DNA of 64,000 bases from Natronospirillum sp965602035 (GTDB lineage Bacteria; Pseudomonadota; Gammaproteobacteria; Pseudomonadales; Natronospirillaceae): assembly GCA_965602035.1 (NCBI GenBank), contig OZ271919.1:434001-498000 (forward strand). Direction: 5' to 3'. A program made the position numbers and the translations under genes. Positions 9,102 through 16,424 of the stretch are shown piece after piece. The notes below the pieces were generated by a model. The model did not search any database, had not been told where the DNA came from, and was given only the letters and a program-made list of their open reading frames with translations. Each line of letters begins with the position of its first letter. Positions within the stretch are counted from its first letter, which is position 1.

Positions 9102-10480
9102 CACGCCCGGAACTGCTTTCTCCGGCCGGTACCATTCGTAACATGCGCTACGCCTTTGCCTACGGGGCTGACGCGGTATACGCCGGACAGCCCCGGTACA
9201 GTCTGCGCGTACGCGAAAACGACTTTACCATGGCGAATCTGGAGCAGGGCATTGCCGAGGCCCATCGGCTGGGCAAGCAATTTTACCTGGCCAGTAATAT
9301 CGCCCCGCACAACGCCAAGATAAAAACCTACCTGCGCGACATGGCGCCGGTAATCGCTATGAAGCCGGACGCGCTGATCATGTCGGACCCGGGGCTCATC
9401 ATGATGGTGCGCGAGGAGTGGCCCGACATGCCGATTCATCTGTCGGTACAGGCCAACGCCGTGAACTGGGCCACGGTGAAGTTCTGGCACCGTCAGGGTA
9501 TTCAGCGGGTGATTCTGTCACGGGAGCTCTCGCTCGATGAAATTGAGGATATCCGGCTGAAGGTGCCGGAGATGGAGCTGGAAGTCTTCGTACACGGTGC
9601 CCTGTGTATAGCCTATTCAGGCCGTTGTCTGCTTTCCGGCTACCTCAACCGCCGTGACCCGAATCAGGGCACCTGTACCAATGCCTGCCGGTGGGAATAC
9701 AGAACCCACGAAGGCAAAACCGATATCACCGGCGATATCGTGCCGCGTGACCCCAAGGTCTGGACACCATCAGGCCAGCGCATTGCCAGCGATGCGGCTG
9801 CCGATGATGCACCCGTGGCACCGGTGCTGGGCGAGGGCGAGCCTGCCGACGGTGTGTGGTTGCTGGAAGACCCGAACCGCCCCGGCGAACACATGCCCGC
9901 CTGGGAAGACGAGCACGGCACCTACATCATGAACTCCAAGGACCTGCGGGCGATCCAGCATATTGAACGGCTGACCCGCATTGGCGTGCACTCACTGAAA
10001 ATCGAGGGCCGCACCAAATCGCATTATTACGTGGCCCGAACGGCCCAGACGTACCGGGAAGCGATCGATGATGCCGCGGCCGGGAACCCGTTCAACCCCG
10101 AATTGATGGGCCAGCTCGAGAACCTGGCCAACCGGGGCTATACCGAAGGGTTCTACCGGCGCCATGCACACGCCAGCTATCAGAACTACGAACAGGGGCG
10201 CTCGGTGTCCACGCAGCAACAGTTCGTGGCAGAAGCCGAAGGGCTCACTGACGACGGCCGGCTCTGGCTGCATGCCAAGAACCGGTTCGGTGTCGGCGAT
10301 ACGGTGGAACTGATGACACCAGAGGGTAATCAGCGCTTCACGGTGGAAGACATACGCCTGCGCAAGAATGGCAACCCGCTGGACGTTGTGCCGGGCTCCG
10401 GGTATCGGGTTTCAATGGCAGTGCCCGGCCCGGTGACGGAACAGACTGGGGAATTCGGCCTGCTCATGCGCGATCTGTAG
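9098..10480 (+). CDS. trhP: tRNA 5-hydroxyuridine synthesis protein TrhP (U32 peptidase family, YegQ)
   Basis: A 460-residue U32-family protein that in E. coli takes part in prephenate-dependent hydroxylation of uridine 34 in tRNA, the first step towards (c)mo5U. Visible landmarks are the N-terminal ELLSPAGTIRNMRYAFAYGA and the cysteine-rich segment around CIAYSGRCLLSGYLNRRDPN and CTNACRW (residues about 169-207). A GTG start at 9098 overlaps the preceding stop by 4 nt. The TAG stop falls inside the first copy of a tandem repeat. Confidence 0.9.
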   Translation: MTRPELLSPAGTIRNMRYAFAYGADAVYAGQPRYSLRVRENDFTMANLEQGIAEAHRLGKQFYLASNIAPHNAKIKTYLRDMAPVIAMKPDALIMSDPGLIMMVREEWPDMPIHLSVQANAVNWATVKFWHRQGIQRVILSRELSLDEIEDIRLKVPEMELEVFVHGALCIAYSGRCLLSGYLNRRDPNQGTCTNACRWEYRTHEGKTDITGDIVPRDPKVWTPSGQRIASDAAADDAPVAPVLGEGEPADGVWLLEDPNRPGEHMPAWEDEHGTYIMNSKDLRAIQHIERLTRIGVHSLKIEGRTKSHYYVARTAQTYREAIDDAAAGNPFNPELMGQLENLANRGYTEGFYRRHAHASYQNYEQGRSVSTQQQFVAEAEGLTDDGRLWLHAKNRFGVGDTVELMTPEGNQRFTVEDIRLRKNGNPLDVVPGSGYRVSMAVPGPVTEQTGEFGLLMRDL

Positions 10481-10660
10481 GCAGAAGCTGCCTTTGTATC
10501 GCTTGGGATTTGGCGCCGGCAAGCCGGCTTCGGCCTACACTACCGTGGCTCCATACACTTGTAGGCAGAAGCTGCCTTGGCAGCGCCCGGGGTTTGGCGC
10601 CGGCACTACCGTGACTCCATACACTTGTAGGCAGAAGCTGCCTTGGCAGCGCCCCGGAGC
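10477..10660 (+). repeat. Three-copy tandem repeat with REP-like core
   Basis: Three units begin GTAGGCAGAAGCTGCCTT at 10478, 10561 and 10627. Unit 2 is 66 bp; unit 1 is 83 bp and carries an extra 17 bp; unit 3 is cut short. Units 1 and 2 share TTTGGCGCCGGCA and end CTCCATACACTT. The core AGAAGCTGCCTT resembles the REP-like palindromes found elsewhere in the window. The first copy supplies the trhP stop codon. Confidence 0.8.
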
Positions 10661-10675
10661 AACGAGACGGGAGCC

Positions 10676-10703
10676 TTGACAGCACAGGGCAAATCGCTAG
10701 AAT
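10676..10703 (+). promoter_or_regulatory. Sigma-70 promoter of tRNA-Val
   Basis: TTGACA (10676-10681), a 16 bp spacer and TAGAAT (10698-10703) precede the tRNA by 13 bp. The discriminator is G+C-rich (GCCCGAC), as is common for stable-RNA promoters under stringent control. Confidence 0.75.
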
Positions 10704-10716
10704 GCCCGACTGCAGC

Positions 10717-10793
10717 AGGAACGTAGCTCAGTTGGTTAGAGCACCACCTTGACATGGTGGGGGTCGTTGGTTCGAATCCAATCGTTCCTACCA
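10717..10793 (+). tRNA. tRNA-Val (anticodon GAC), CCA encoded
   Basis: A 77-nt cloverleaf: acceptor AGGAACG pairs with CGTTCCT, the D arm is GCTCAGTTGGTTAGAGC, the anticodon stem is CCACC/GGTGG with GAC at 10751-10753, and the T arm contains GGTTCGAATCC. The discriminator is A and CCA (10791-10793) is encoded. The body closely resembles E. coli tRNA-Val(GAC), but pair 1:72 is A-U rather than G-C. Confidence 0.95.
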
Positions 10794-10821
10794 GATTCCA
10801 GAGCCGCCCAGCGGCTCCCGA

Positions 10822-10845
10822 AGCCCGCCCCCGGCGGGCTTTTTC
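10822..10845 (+). terminator. Rho-independent terminator after tRNA-Val
   Basis: AGCCCGCC (10822-10829) pairs with GGCGGGCT (10833-10840), followed by a run of T. A second small hairpin, GAGCCGC/GCGGCTC, precedes it at 10801-10817. Confidence 0.85.
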
Positions 10846-10927
10846 GTTATCGCCCAATGGCCCGCAAGGGTCAGCAATTTACTATCAAGTGGCCCTTGGT
10901 GTGGGTCACCACTGACAGGAGTGCAGC

Positions 10928-12853
10928 ATGCCCACGATTACACTTCCCGATGGCTCAGAACGCCACTATGACGCCCCTGTATCCATTATGCAGGTCGCCG
11001 AGGACATTGGTCCCGGACTGGCAAAATCCACAGTGGCCGGTACCATCAACGGTGTCGAGCACGACGCCGTCGACCTGATCACCGAAGACGCCCGGGTAGC
11101 CATTCTGACCCCGAAAGACGAAGCGGGCCTCGACATTATCCGTCACTCCTGTGCGCACCTGCTCGGGCACGCCATCAAGCAGCTGTACCCGGATGTTCGC
11201 ATGGCGATCGGGCCGGTGATCGACAATGGCTTCTACTACGATGTCGACCTGCCGGAACCGCTCAGCGAAGACGATCTGGAAGCGCTCGAACAGCGCATGA
11301 TGGAGCTGGCGAAAACCAACTACCCGGTGGTCAAGCGCAAGGTGAGCTGGCAGGAGGCGTACGACACCTTCAAGGAGCGCGGCGAACCGTTCAAACAGGC
11401 GATCCTCGAAGAAGACATCGCCCGCGATGACCGCCCCGGGCTGTACCAGCACGAAGAATACGTGGACATGTGCCGTGGTCCGCACGTGCCCAGCATGAAA
11501 TTCTGCCATCACTTCAAACTGATGAAGGTCTCCGGCGCCTACTGGCGGGGCGATGCGGCCAATCAGCAGCTGCAGCGCATCTATGGCACCGCCTGGGCCG
11601 ACAAGAAGCAGCTCAAGGCTTATCTGAAGCGCCTTGAAGAAGCCGAAAAGCGCGATCACCGCAGGCTCGGCAAGCAACTGGATTTGTTCCACTGGCAGGA
11701 AGAAGCCCCGGGTATGGTGTTCTGGCACCAGAAGGGTTACACCCTGTACCAGGTGCTGGAGTCCTACATGAGGCGCAAGCTCGTAGAATACGGCTACGAG
11801 GAAGTAAAGGCGCCCATGATCATGGACCAGTCTCTCTGGGAAAAGAGCGGCCACTGGGACAAGTACAAGGACAACATCTTCGCCACCGAATCCGAGAAGC
11901 GGGCGTACGCGGTGAAACCCATGAATTGCCCGGGTCACCTTCAGATCTTCAACCAGGGGCTGAAGAGCTACCGCGATCTGCCATACCGCATGGCGGAATT
12001 CGGTGTCTGCCACCGCAATGAGGCATCCGGTGCGCTGCACGGTCTGATGCGGGTGCGCTCATTCACTCAGGACGACGCCCACGTATTCTGTACCGAAGGC
12101 CAGATTCTCTCGGAAGTCACTGCCTGCATCGAAATGGTCTACGACGTCTACAGCGATTTCGGCTTCGAGAAAGACAGCATTGAAATCAAACTGTCGACCC
12201 GGCCAGAGCAGCGTATCGGCTCAGACGACGTCTGGGACCAGTCAGAGCAGGCGCTGGCGGACGCCCTCGAAAAAAATGATCTGGCATTTGATTACCAACC
12301 GGGTGAGGGCGCGTTCTACGGCCCGAAGATCGAATTCACCCTGCATGACTCACTCGGTCGTGCCTGGCAGTGTGGTACCATCCAGCTCGATTTCTCCATG
12401 CCGGGGCGCCTGGGCGCTGAATACGTGGCGGAAGACGGCAGCCGGCAGGTGCCGGTTATGATCCACCGGGCTATTCTCGGCTCCATGGAGCGGTTCATCG
12501 GCATACTGATCGAAGAACACGCCGGCGCCATGCCACTGTGGCTGGCTCCCGAGCAGGTGGTTGTGTGCAACATCACCGATCGGCAGGCCGAATTCTGCAC
12601 ACAGGTCAAGCAGACCCTGCAACAGGCGGGGTATCGGGCCCAGACAGACTTGAGAAACGAGAAGATCGGCTTTAAAATCCGCGAGCACACCTTGCAGAAG
12701 GTTCCCTACATTGTTGTGATTGGCGACAAAGAAGTGGAGTCGCAGCAGGTGGCCGTGCGCACCCGGTCCGGGTCGGACCTCGGTGCGATGCCGCTGCAGG
12801 CCTTTATTGACCAGTTGTCGGAAGAAGCTGCACGGCTCGGTCGAAAACAGTAA
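10928..12853 (+). CDS. thrS: Threonyl-tRNA synthetase
   Basis: Charges tRNA-Thr with threonine. The 641-residue length is typical. An N-terminal TGS domain (about 1-62) is followed by the editing domain with HSCAHLLGHA, then the class II catalytic core with MNCPGH, CHRNEASGALHGLMRVR (motif 2), DDAH and MIHRAILGSMERFIG (motif 3). The zinc ligands Cys, His and His lie in MNCPGH, DDAH and VMIHRA. The C-terminal anticodon-binding domain follows. The start is preceded by ACAGGAG. It heads the thrS-infC-rpmI-rplT operon. Confidence 0.98.
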   Translation: MPTITLPDGSERHYDAPVSIMQVAEDIGPGLAKSTVAGTINGVEHDAVDLITEDARVAILTPKDEAGLDIIRHSCAHLLGHAIKQLYPDVRMAIGPVIDNGFYYDVDLPEPLSEDDLEALEQRMMELAKTNYPVVKRKVSWQEAYDTFKERGEPFKQAILEEDIARDDRPGLYQHEEYVDMCRGPHVPSMKFCHHFKLMKVSGAYWRGDAANQQLQRIYGTAWADKKQLKAYLKRLEEAEKRDHRRLGKQLDLFHWQEEAPGMVFWHQKGYTLYQVLESYMRRKLVEYGYEEVKAPMIMDQSLWEKSGHWDKYKDNIFATESEKRAYAVKPMNCPGHLQIFNQGLKSYRDLPYRMAEFGVCHRNEASGALHGLMRVRSFTQDDAHVFCTEGQILSEVTACIEMVYDVYSDFGFEKDSIEIKLSTRPEQRIGSDDVWDQSEQALADALEKNDLAFDYQPGEGAFYGPKIEFTLHDSLGRAWQCGTIQLDFSMPGRLGAEYVAEDGSRQVPVMIHRAILGSMERFIGILIEEHAGAMPLWLAPEQVVVCNITDRQAEFCTQVKQTLQQAGYRAQTDLRNEKIGFKIREHTLQKVPYIVVIGDKEVESQQVAVRTRSGSDLGAMPLQAFIDQLSEEAARLGRKQ

Positions 12854-12866
12854 CGGAGATTCGGTT

Positions 12867-13403
12867 ATTAAGAACACCAAAGGTCCAAAGAGCAAACGCA
12901 ACCCGATCAATAATCAGATCGAGGCGCAGGAATGCCGCCTGATCGATCAGAACGGTGAACAGGTCGGTATTGTCAGTATCGACGAAGCGCGTGAAAAAGC
13001 CGCAGCCGCCGAACTTGATCTGGTACAGATTGCGGATGCTGACCCCGTGGTCTGTAAGATCATGGACTACGGCAAGAAAATCTTCGACGAAAAGAAAGCC
13101 AAAGCGGCTGCCAAGAAGAAGCAGAAGCAGACGCAGTTGAAAGAGATGAAGTTTCGCCCCAATACCGACGAGGGCGATTATCAGATCAAGCTGCGCAATC
13201 TGATCCGGTTTCTTGAAGCCGGTGACAAGGCCAAGGTCTCGCTGCGCTTCCGCGGGCGTGAAATGGCGCACCAGGACATCGGCATGAGGCTGATGGAACG
13301 GATCGAAGGCGATCTGGAAGAGCTCGCGCAGGTTGAGCAACGGCCCAAAATGGAAGGCCGCCAGATGATCATGGTGATGGCACCGGTCAAGAAGAAAAAG
13401 TAG
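12867..13403 (+). CDS. infC: Translation initiation factor IF-3 (ATT start)
   Basis: Binds the 30S subunit, proofreads initiator tRNA and keeps subunits apart. The 178-residue protein shows NPINNQIEAQECRL, VCKIMDYGKKIF, KEMKFRPNTDEGDYQ and LRFRGREMAHQ, all characteristic. No ATG, GTG or TTG fits the N-terminus. An ATT at 12867 lies 8 bases after GGAG (12855-12858), matching the known AUU start of infC, which lets IF-3 repress its own translation. The start is 13 bp after thrS stops. The TAG stop coincides with the beginning of a REP-like repeat. Confidence 0.96.
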   Translation: MKNTKGPKSKRNPINNQIEAQECRLIDQNGEQVGIVSIDEAREKAAAAELDLVQIADADPVVCKIMDYGKKIFDEKKAKAAAKKKQKQTQLKEMKFRPNTDEGDYQIKLRNLIRFLEAGDKAKVSLRFRGREMAHQDIGMRLMERIEGDLEELAQVEQRPKMEGRQMIMVMAPVKKKK

Positions 13404-13550
13404 GAGCTGCCGTTACACGGCGTCCGAAGGCTGCGATCGCAGCGTACCGCAGCTCATACTGTACGAGCGTCCGAAGGGCGCGATCTACGACGTTCGTAGG
13501 AACTGCCGAAGGCTGCGATAATCGCGTCCTGACGGCAGCTCCTACGGTAA
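13401..13550. repeat. Cluster of REP-like palindromes between infC and rpmI
   Basis: Several imperfect copies of a REP-like unit of the form TAGGAGC(T)GCCGAAGGCTGCGA follow each other: at about 13401, a variant TACGAGCGTCCGAAGGGCGCGA at about 13460, GTAGGAACTGCCGAAGGCTG at about 13495, and an inverted half GGCAGCTCCTACGG at about 13533. They can fold into hairpins. They fill most of the 207 bp gap between infC and rpmI. Confidence 0.8.
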
Positions 13551-13610
13551 AATGAAAAGGCAACCGTCAGCCCGTACGACTCGGCGCGAAGCGGTAAAGA
13601 GGAGTCTCAA

Positions 13611-13805
13611 ATGCCTAAGATGAAAGCCAACTCAGGCGCTGCCAAGCGCTTCAAGAAAACCGCGAATGGCATCAAGCACAAGCAGTCATTTCGTAGCCAC
13701 ATCCTGACCAAGAAGACGCCGAAGCGGAAGCGTCAACTGCGTGGAATGAAGCAGTTGCACCCGTCCGATCAGCCTCTGGTCCGCCGGATGAACCCCTACC
13801 TCTGA
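13611..13805 (+). CDS. rpmI: Ribosomal protein bL35
   Basis: A 64-residue, strongly basic protein of the large ribosomal subunit. It begins MPKMKANSGAAKRFKKTANG and contains the conserved HILTKK segment. The start follows AGAGGAG. It is followed after 35 bp by rplT in the standard order. Confidence 0.97.
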   Translation: MPKMKANSGAAKRFKKTANGIKHKQSFRSHILTKKTPKRKRQLRGMKQLHPSDQPLVRRMNPYL

Positions 13806-13840
13806 TTGTTATTTGCTCAGACTGATACAGGATATCGATT

Positions 13841-14194
13841 ATGCCTCGCGTAAAACGTGGTGTTACGGCGCATCGCCGTCACAAAAAGATTCTCAAGCAG
13901 GCCAAGGGTTACTACGGTGCCCGTAGCCGTGTATTCCGTGTTGCCAAACAGGCGGTCATCAAGGCCGGCCAGTATGCCTACCGCGACCGTCGCCAACGCA
14001 AGCGCCAGTTCCGTGCGCTGTGGATTGCGCGGATCAACGCGGAAGCGCGCAATAACGACATGTCGTACAGCCGCTTTATCGCCGGCCTGAAAAAAGCCAA
14101 CGTCGAGATCGACCGCAAAGTCCTCGCCGACCTGGCTGTGTTCGAAAAGCCGGCATTCGCGGCGCTGGCCGAGCGCGCCAAAAAGGCCCTGTAA
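13841..14194 (+). CDS. rplT: Ribosomal protein bL20
   Basis: A 117-residue basic protein that binds 23S rRNA early in large-subunit assembly. MPRVKRGVTAHRRHKKILKQ and the ARSRVFRVAKQAV segment are typical. In E. coli it represses rpmI-rplT translation by binding a structure in the mRNA. It is the last gene of the operon here; pheS, pheT and ihfA, which often follow, are absent. Confidence 0.97.
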   Translation: MPRVKRGVTAHRRHKKILKQAKGYYGARSRVFRVAKQAVIKAGQYAYRDRRQRKRQFRALWIARINAEARNNDMSYSRFIAGLKKANVEIDRKVLADLAVFEKPAFAALAERAKKAL

Positions 14195-14221
14195 AATCTC
14201 AGCGTTCCTGCACGCTGGAAT

Positions 14222-14312
14222 TTTAGGAGCTGCCGAAGGCTGCGAATCGCGGCGTTCCGCCGCTCCTACAGTAGGAACTGCCCGTTACACGGCGTCTTGG
14301 CTGCGATTAATA
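14222..14312. repeat. REP-like palindromes after rplT
   Basis: A TTTTAGGAGCTGCCGAAGG unit (from 14221) is followed by an inverted half CCGCTCCTACAG and a second unit (14272-14308). The latter shares a 31-bp stretch (14278-14308) exactly with the repeat at 21218-21248. Confidence 0.8.
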
Positions 14313-14342
14313 GCAGAACACGGCGATTTGGCACCAAACCCC

Positions 14343-14388
14343 AACCCCTTTGCTATACTGTCTCACAGTCCCGGCAAAGGGGTTTTTT
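14343..14388 (+). terminator. Terminator-like hairpin overlapping the ribosome binding site of the next gene
   Basis: A perfect 11-bp stem, AACCCCTTTGC (14343-14353) with GCAAAGGGGTT (14374-14384), has a 20-nt loop and is followed by six T residues ending just before the ATG at 14389. The 3' arm contains AAAGGGG, the only plausible Shine-Dalgarno sequence of the downstream gene. An extended -10 promoter (TGCTATACT, 14351-14359) lies at the loop edge. Confidence 0.7.
14351..14359 (+). promoter_or_regulatory. Extended -10 promoter of the sugar dehydrogenase gene
   Basis: TG-C-TATACT is a good extended -10 element. A start site about seven bases downstream would leave out the 5' arm of the hairpin, freeing the ribosome binding site. 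No clear -35 hexamer is seen. Confidence 0.5.
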
Positions 14389-15504
14389 ATGCGCTACCTG
14401 TTACTCACCGCGTTCCTGGCTGTCCTGCTCTGGGCGCCCGCTGCCGCGCAGAACGTCTACACCTCCGAGCATCATAATTTTACCCTCGATACGGTCGCCG
14501 ACGGGTTGGCCAACCCCTGGTCATTTGTCTTTCTTCCTGATGGTGAAATTCTCGTATCAGAACGCCCCGGCCGATTGCGCAGAATCGTCAATGGGACGCT
14601 GATGTCCGCACCTGTGCGTGGGCTGCCAGACATTGAAGCCGACGGGCAGGGCGGCCTGCTGGACCTCGCACTGCACCCGGATTTCGAATCCAACCAGTGG
14701 CTCTATTTCGCCTATTCGGCCCGCCAGGGCAATGGGCTCAGTACGCACCTCGCCCGAGGCCGGTACCGGGGCGGTGTGCTTACTCAAGTGGAAATCCTGT
14801 TTGCCGGTGAACCGGGCATGCGCGGCGGTCGTCATTTCGGCGGGCGGCTGGTTTTTGACCGGAACAATGATATCTATCTGACGATCGGCGACCGCGGCAC
14901 CCAGGCCAACGGGCAGAACCCGCAGAACCACGCCGGGGTCACCATTCGCCTGAACGACGATGGCAGCGTGCCATCGGATAACCCCTTTGTTGGCACCAAT
15001 GAAGGCTTGCCGGAAATCTATACCTGGGGCAACCGCAACGGGCAGGGGTTGGCGCTACACCCGGATACCGGTGAAGTATGGGAACACGAACATGGCCCAC
15101 GTGGCGGCGATGAAATCAACGTCCTTCGAAACGGGAGTAATTTCGGCTGGCCGGAGGTGACTTTCGGCCGTAATTACAGTGGTACGGAGATAACCGACCG
15201 CACGTCAATGCCTGGCATGGAAGATCCGCTGCTGCACTGGACGCCGTCCATCGCGCCTTCCGGCATGGCCTTCTACACAGGCAATGCGTTCCCGCAGTGG
15301 CAGGGCGATCTGTTTGTGGGTGCTCTGGTTAGCCAGCATATGCAGCGGTTACGGTTTAACGGCTACGAGCTGGTGGAACAGGAGCGGCTGCTGGAGGATT
15401 TCAATACGAGAATTCGGGCGGTGAGAAGCGGCCCGGACGGGCTGCTCTGGATCAGTACGGATGAGCGGAACGGGCGTCTGATCCGCCTCGTTCCCGCTGA
15501 TTAA
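14389..15504 (+). CDS. PQQ-dependent soluble aldose sugar dehydrogenase family protein
   Basis: A 371-residue exported protein with a signal peptide (MRYLLLTAFLAVLLWAPAAA, cleavage expected after AAA-Q) and the six-bladed beta-propeller of the soluble glucose/aldose dehydrogenase family (YliI-like). Landmarks are LANPWSFVFLPDG, LLDLALHPDF, GGRHFGGRLVF, TWGNRNGQGL and HGPRGGDEIN. Family members oxidise aldoses in the periplasm with pyrroloquinoline quinone. The gene stands alone between repeat clusters and its translation may be controlled by the hairpin at its start. Confidence 0.9.
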   Translation: MRYLLLTAFLAVLLWAPAAAQNVYTSEHHNFTLDTVADGLANPWSFVFLPDGEILVSERPGRLRRIVNGTLMSAPVRGLPDIEADGQGGLLDLALHPDFESNQWLYFAYSARQGNGLSTHLARGRYRGGVLTQVEILFAGEPGMRGGRHFGGRLVFDRNNDIYLTIGDRGTQANGQNPQNHAGVTIRLNDDGSVPSDNPFVGTNEGLPEIYTWGNRNGQGLALHPDTGEVWEHEHGPRGGDEINVLRNGSNFGWPEVTFGRNYSGTEITDRTSMPGMEDPLLHWTPSIAPSGMAFYTGNAFPQWQGDLFVGALVSQHMQRLRFNGYELVEQERLLEDFNTRIRAVRSGPDGLLWISTDERNGRLIRLVPAD

Positions 15505-15506
15505 CA

Positions 15507-15615
15507 ATCGCAGCCTTCGGCAGCTCCTACGAATCCGACCTGTAGGAGCGTCCGGAGGGCGCGATTACCTCGCTTGATCACGCCTGTAGGAGCGTCCGAA
15601 GGGCGCGATTAAGCC
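15507..15615. repeat. Three REP-like units between the dehydrogenase gene and dps
   Basis: An inverted unit ATCGCAGCCTTCGGCAGCTC (from 15508) is followed by two direct units, TGTAGGAGCGTCCGGAGGGC (from 15540) and TGTAGGAGCGTCCGAAGGGC (from 15587). The last two are near identical apart from one base. The genes on both sides converge here, so the hairpins may help end both transcripts. Confidence 0.85.
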
Positions 15616-15625
15616 TGGTATCCGA

Positions 15626-16096
15626 TCAATCCAGGTAAGCGCTGTACATCCATACCACCTTTTCCTGCTCGCGAATGTAATCGCTCATCAGCGCCGCTGT
15701 GCCTTCATCGTCCGCATCGCCGGCGTCATGAAGCAACTGACGCTGCTTCGCGATCACAGTCTTGAACGCAGCCAGAATCTGCTCCATGGCCTGCGTGCCA
15801 TCCGTCACCCGGGTGTGCTCCTGAATGTCAGAGGCGCTCAGGTAAGCCGAATAGGTATGTGCCGGCTCTTCGCCCAGTGTCAGCACACGCTCCGCTACTT
15901 CGTCGATCTTGGTCAGCAGATCGGTATACAGCTCTTCAAATTTGACGTGCAACTCAAAAAAGTCTTTGCCGCGGATATTCCAGTGATAGCCGCGCGTATT
16001 CATGTAGAACACCTGGTAGTTGGCCAGCAGGTCATTCAGACCTTGTGCCAGAGTTTTGGCTTTCTGTTCGTCAATTCCAATGCGATTCGTTGCCAT
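15626..16096 (-). CDS. dps: Dps-family ferritin-like protein
   Basis: A 156-residue protein that forms a 12-subunit shell, stores iron and protects DNA from oxidative damage. The ferroxidase-site residues appear in YHWNIRGKDFFELHVKFEELY (His, Asp and Glu; residues about 32-52). The ATG at 16096 follows AGGAG on the minus strand; a longer frame upstream has no ribosome binding site. It is divergent from the M23 peptidase gene. Control by OxyR or RpoS is usual in the family but no clear site is visible. Confidence 0.93.
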   Translation of the reverse strand: MATNRIGIDEQKAKTLAQGLNDLLANYQVFYMNTRGYHWNIRGKDFFELHVKFEELYTDLLTKIDEVAERVLTLGEEPAHTYSAYLSASDIQEHTRVTDGTQAMEQILAAFKTVIAKQRQLLHDAGDADDEGTAALMSDYIREQEKVVWMYSAYLD

Positions 16097-16424
16097 GGTG
16101 GTACTACTCCTCTCCAATTGCGATGTCCAGGTTATGCGCCCGACCCGGCCAATATTCAAGGTTGAACAAGGCTAACGCCTCGAAAGCGAAAAGCTATCTT
16201 GCGTTCAGTTGCAATACCATTGCGTCATTGAAAGGCGCATTTACCGGGCTTTGCTCCGGTTTTGCCAACTACCTCGCGCTGCCGGTAAATTCGGTTGAAC
16301 TGTGACCGGGGTTCTGTGGATAATAGGGAACAGCGTTCGGGGAGCCCGGATGTCGTGTGCACCACGGTCACAGGCGGGCTGGAAGAATGAACGAATCGAA
16401 TAACACACGGGGAGACCAGGCAGC
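16097..16424. other. Divergent intergenic region dps / M23 peptidase
   Basis: A 328 bp gap with no supported gene. It carries a probable promoter for the M23 gene (TTGAAC 16295-16300, 18 bp spacer, GATAAT 16319-16324). Overlapping this is a perfect DnaA box, TGTGGATAA (16315-16323). I could not find a convincing dps promoter. Confidence 0.55.

Noticed and set aside
10478..10660. Possible CRISPR array (three direct repeats)
   Set aside because: Only three units, the spacer-like parts are themselves repeated, unit lengths differ, and no cas genes are near.
10955..12040. 361-codon antisense open frame over thrS
   Set aside because: Shadow of thrS with no recognisable domain.
16315..16323. Replication origin around the perfect DnaA box
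   Set aside because: Only one box was found and no dnaA, dnaN, gidA or A+T-rich unwinding region is near.
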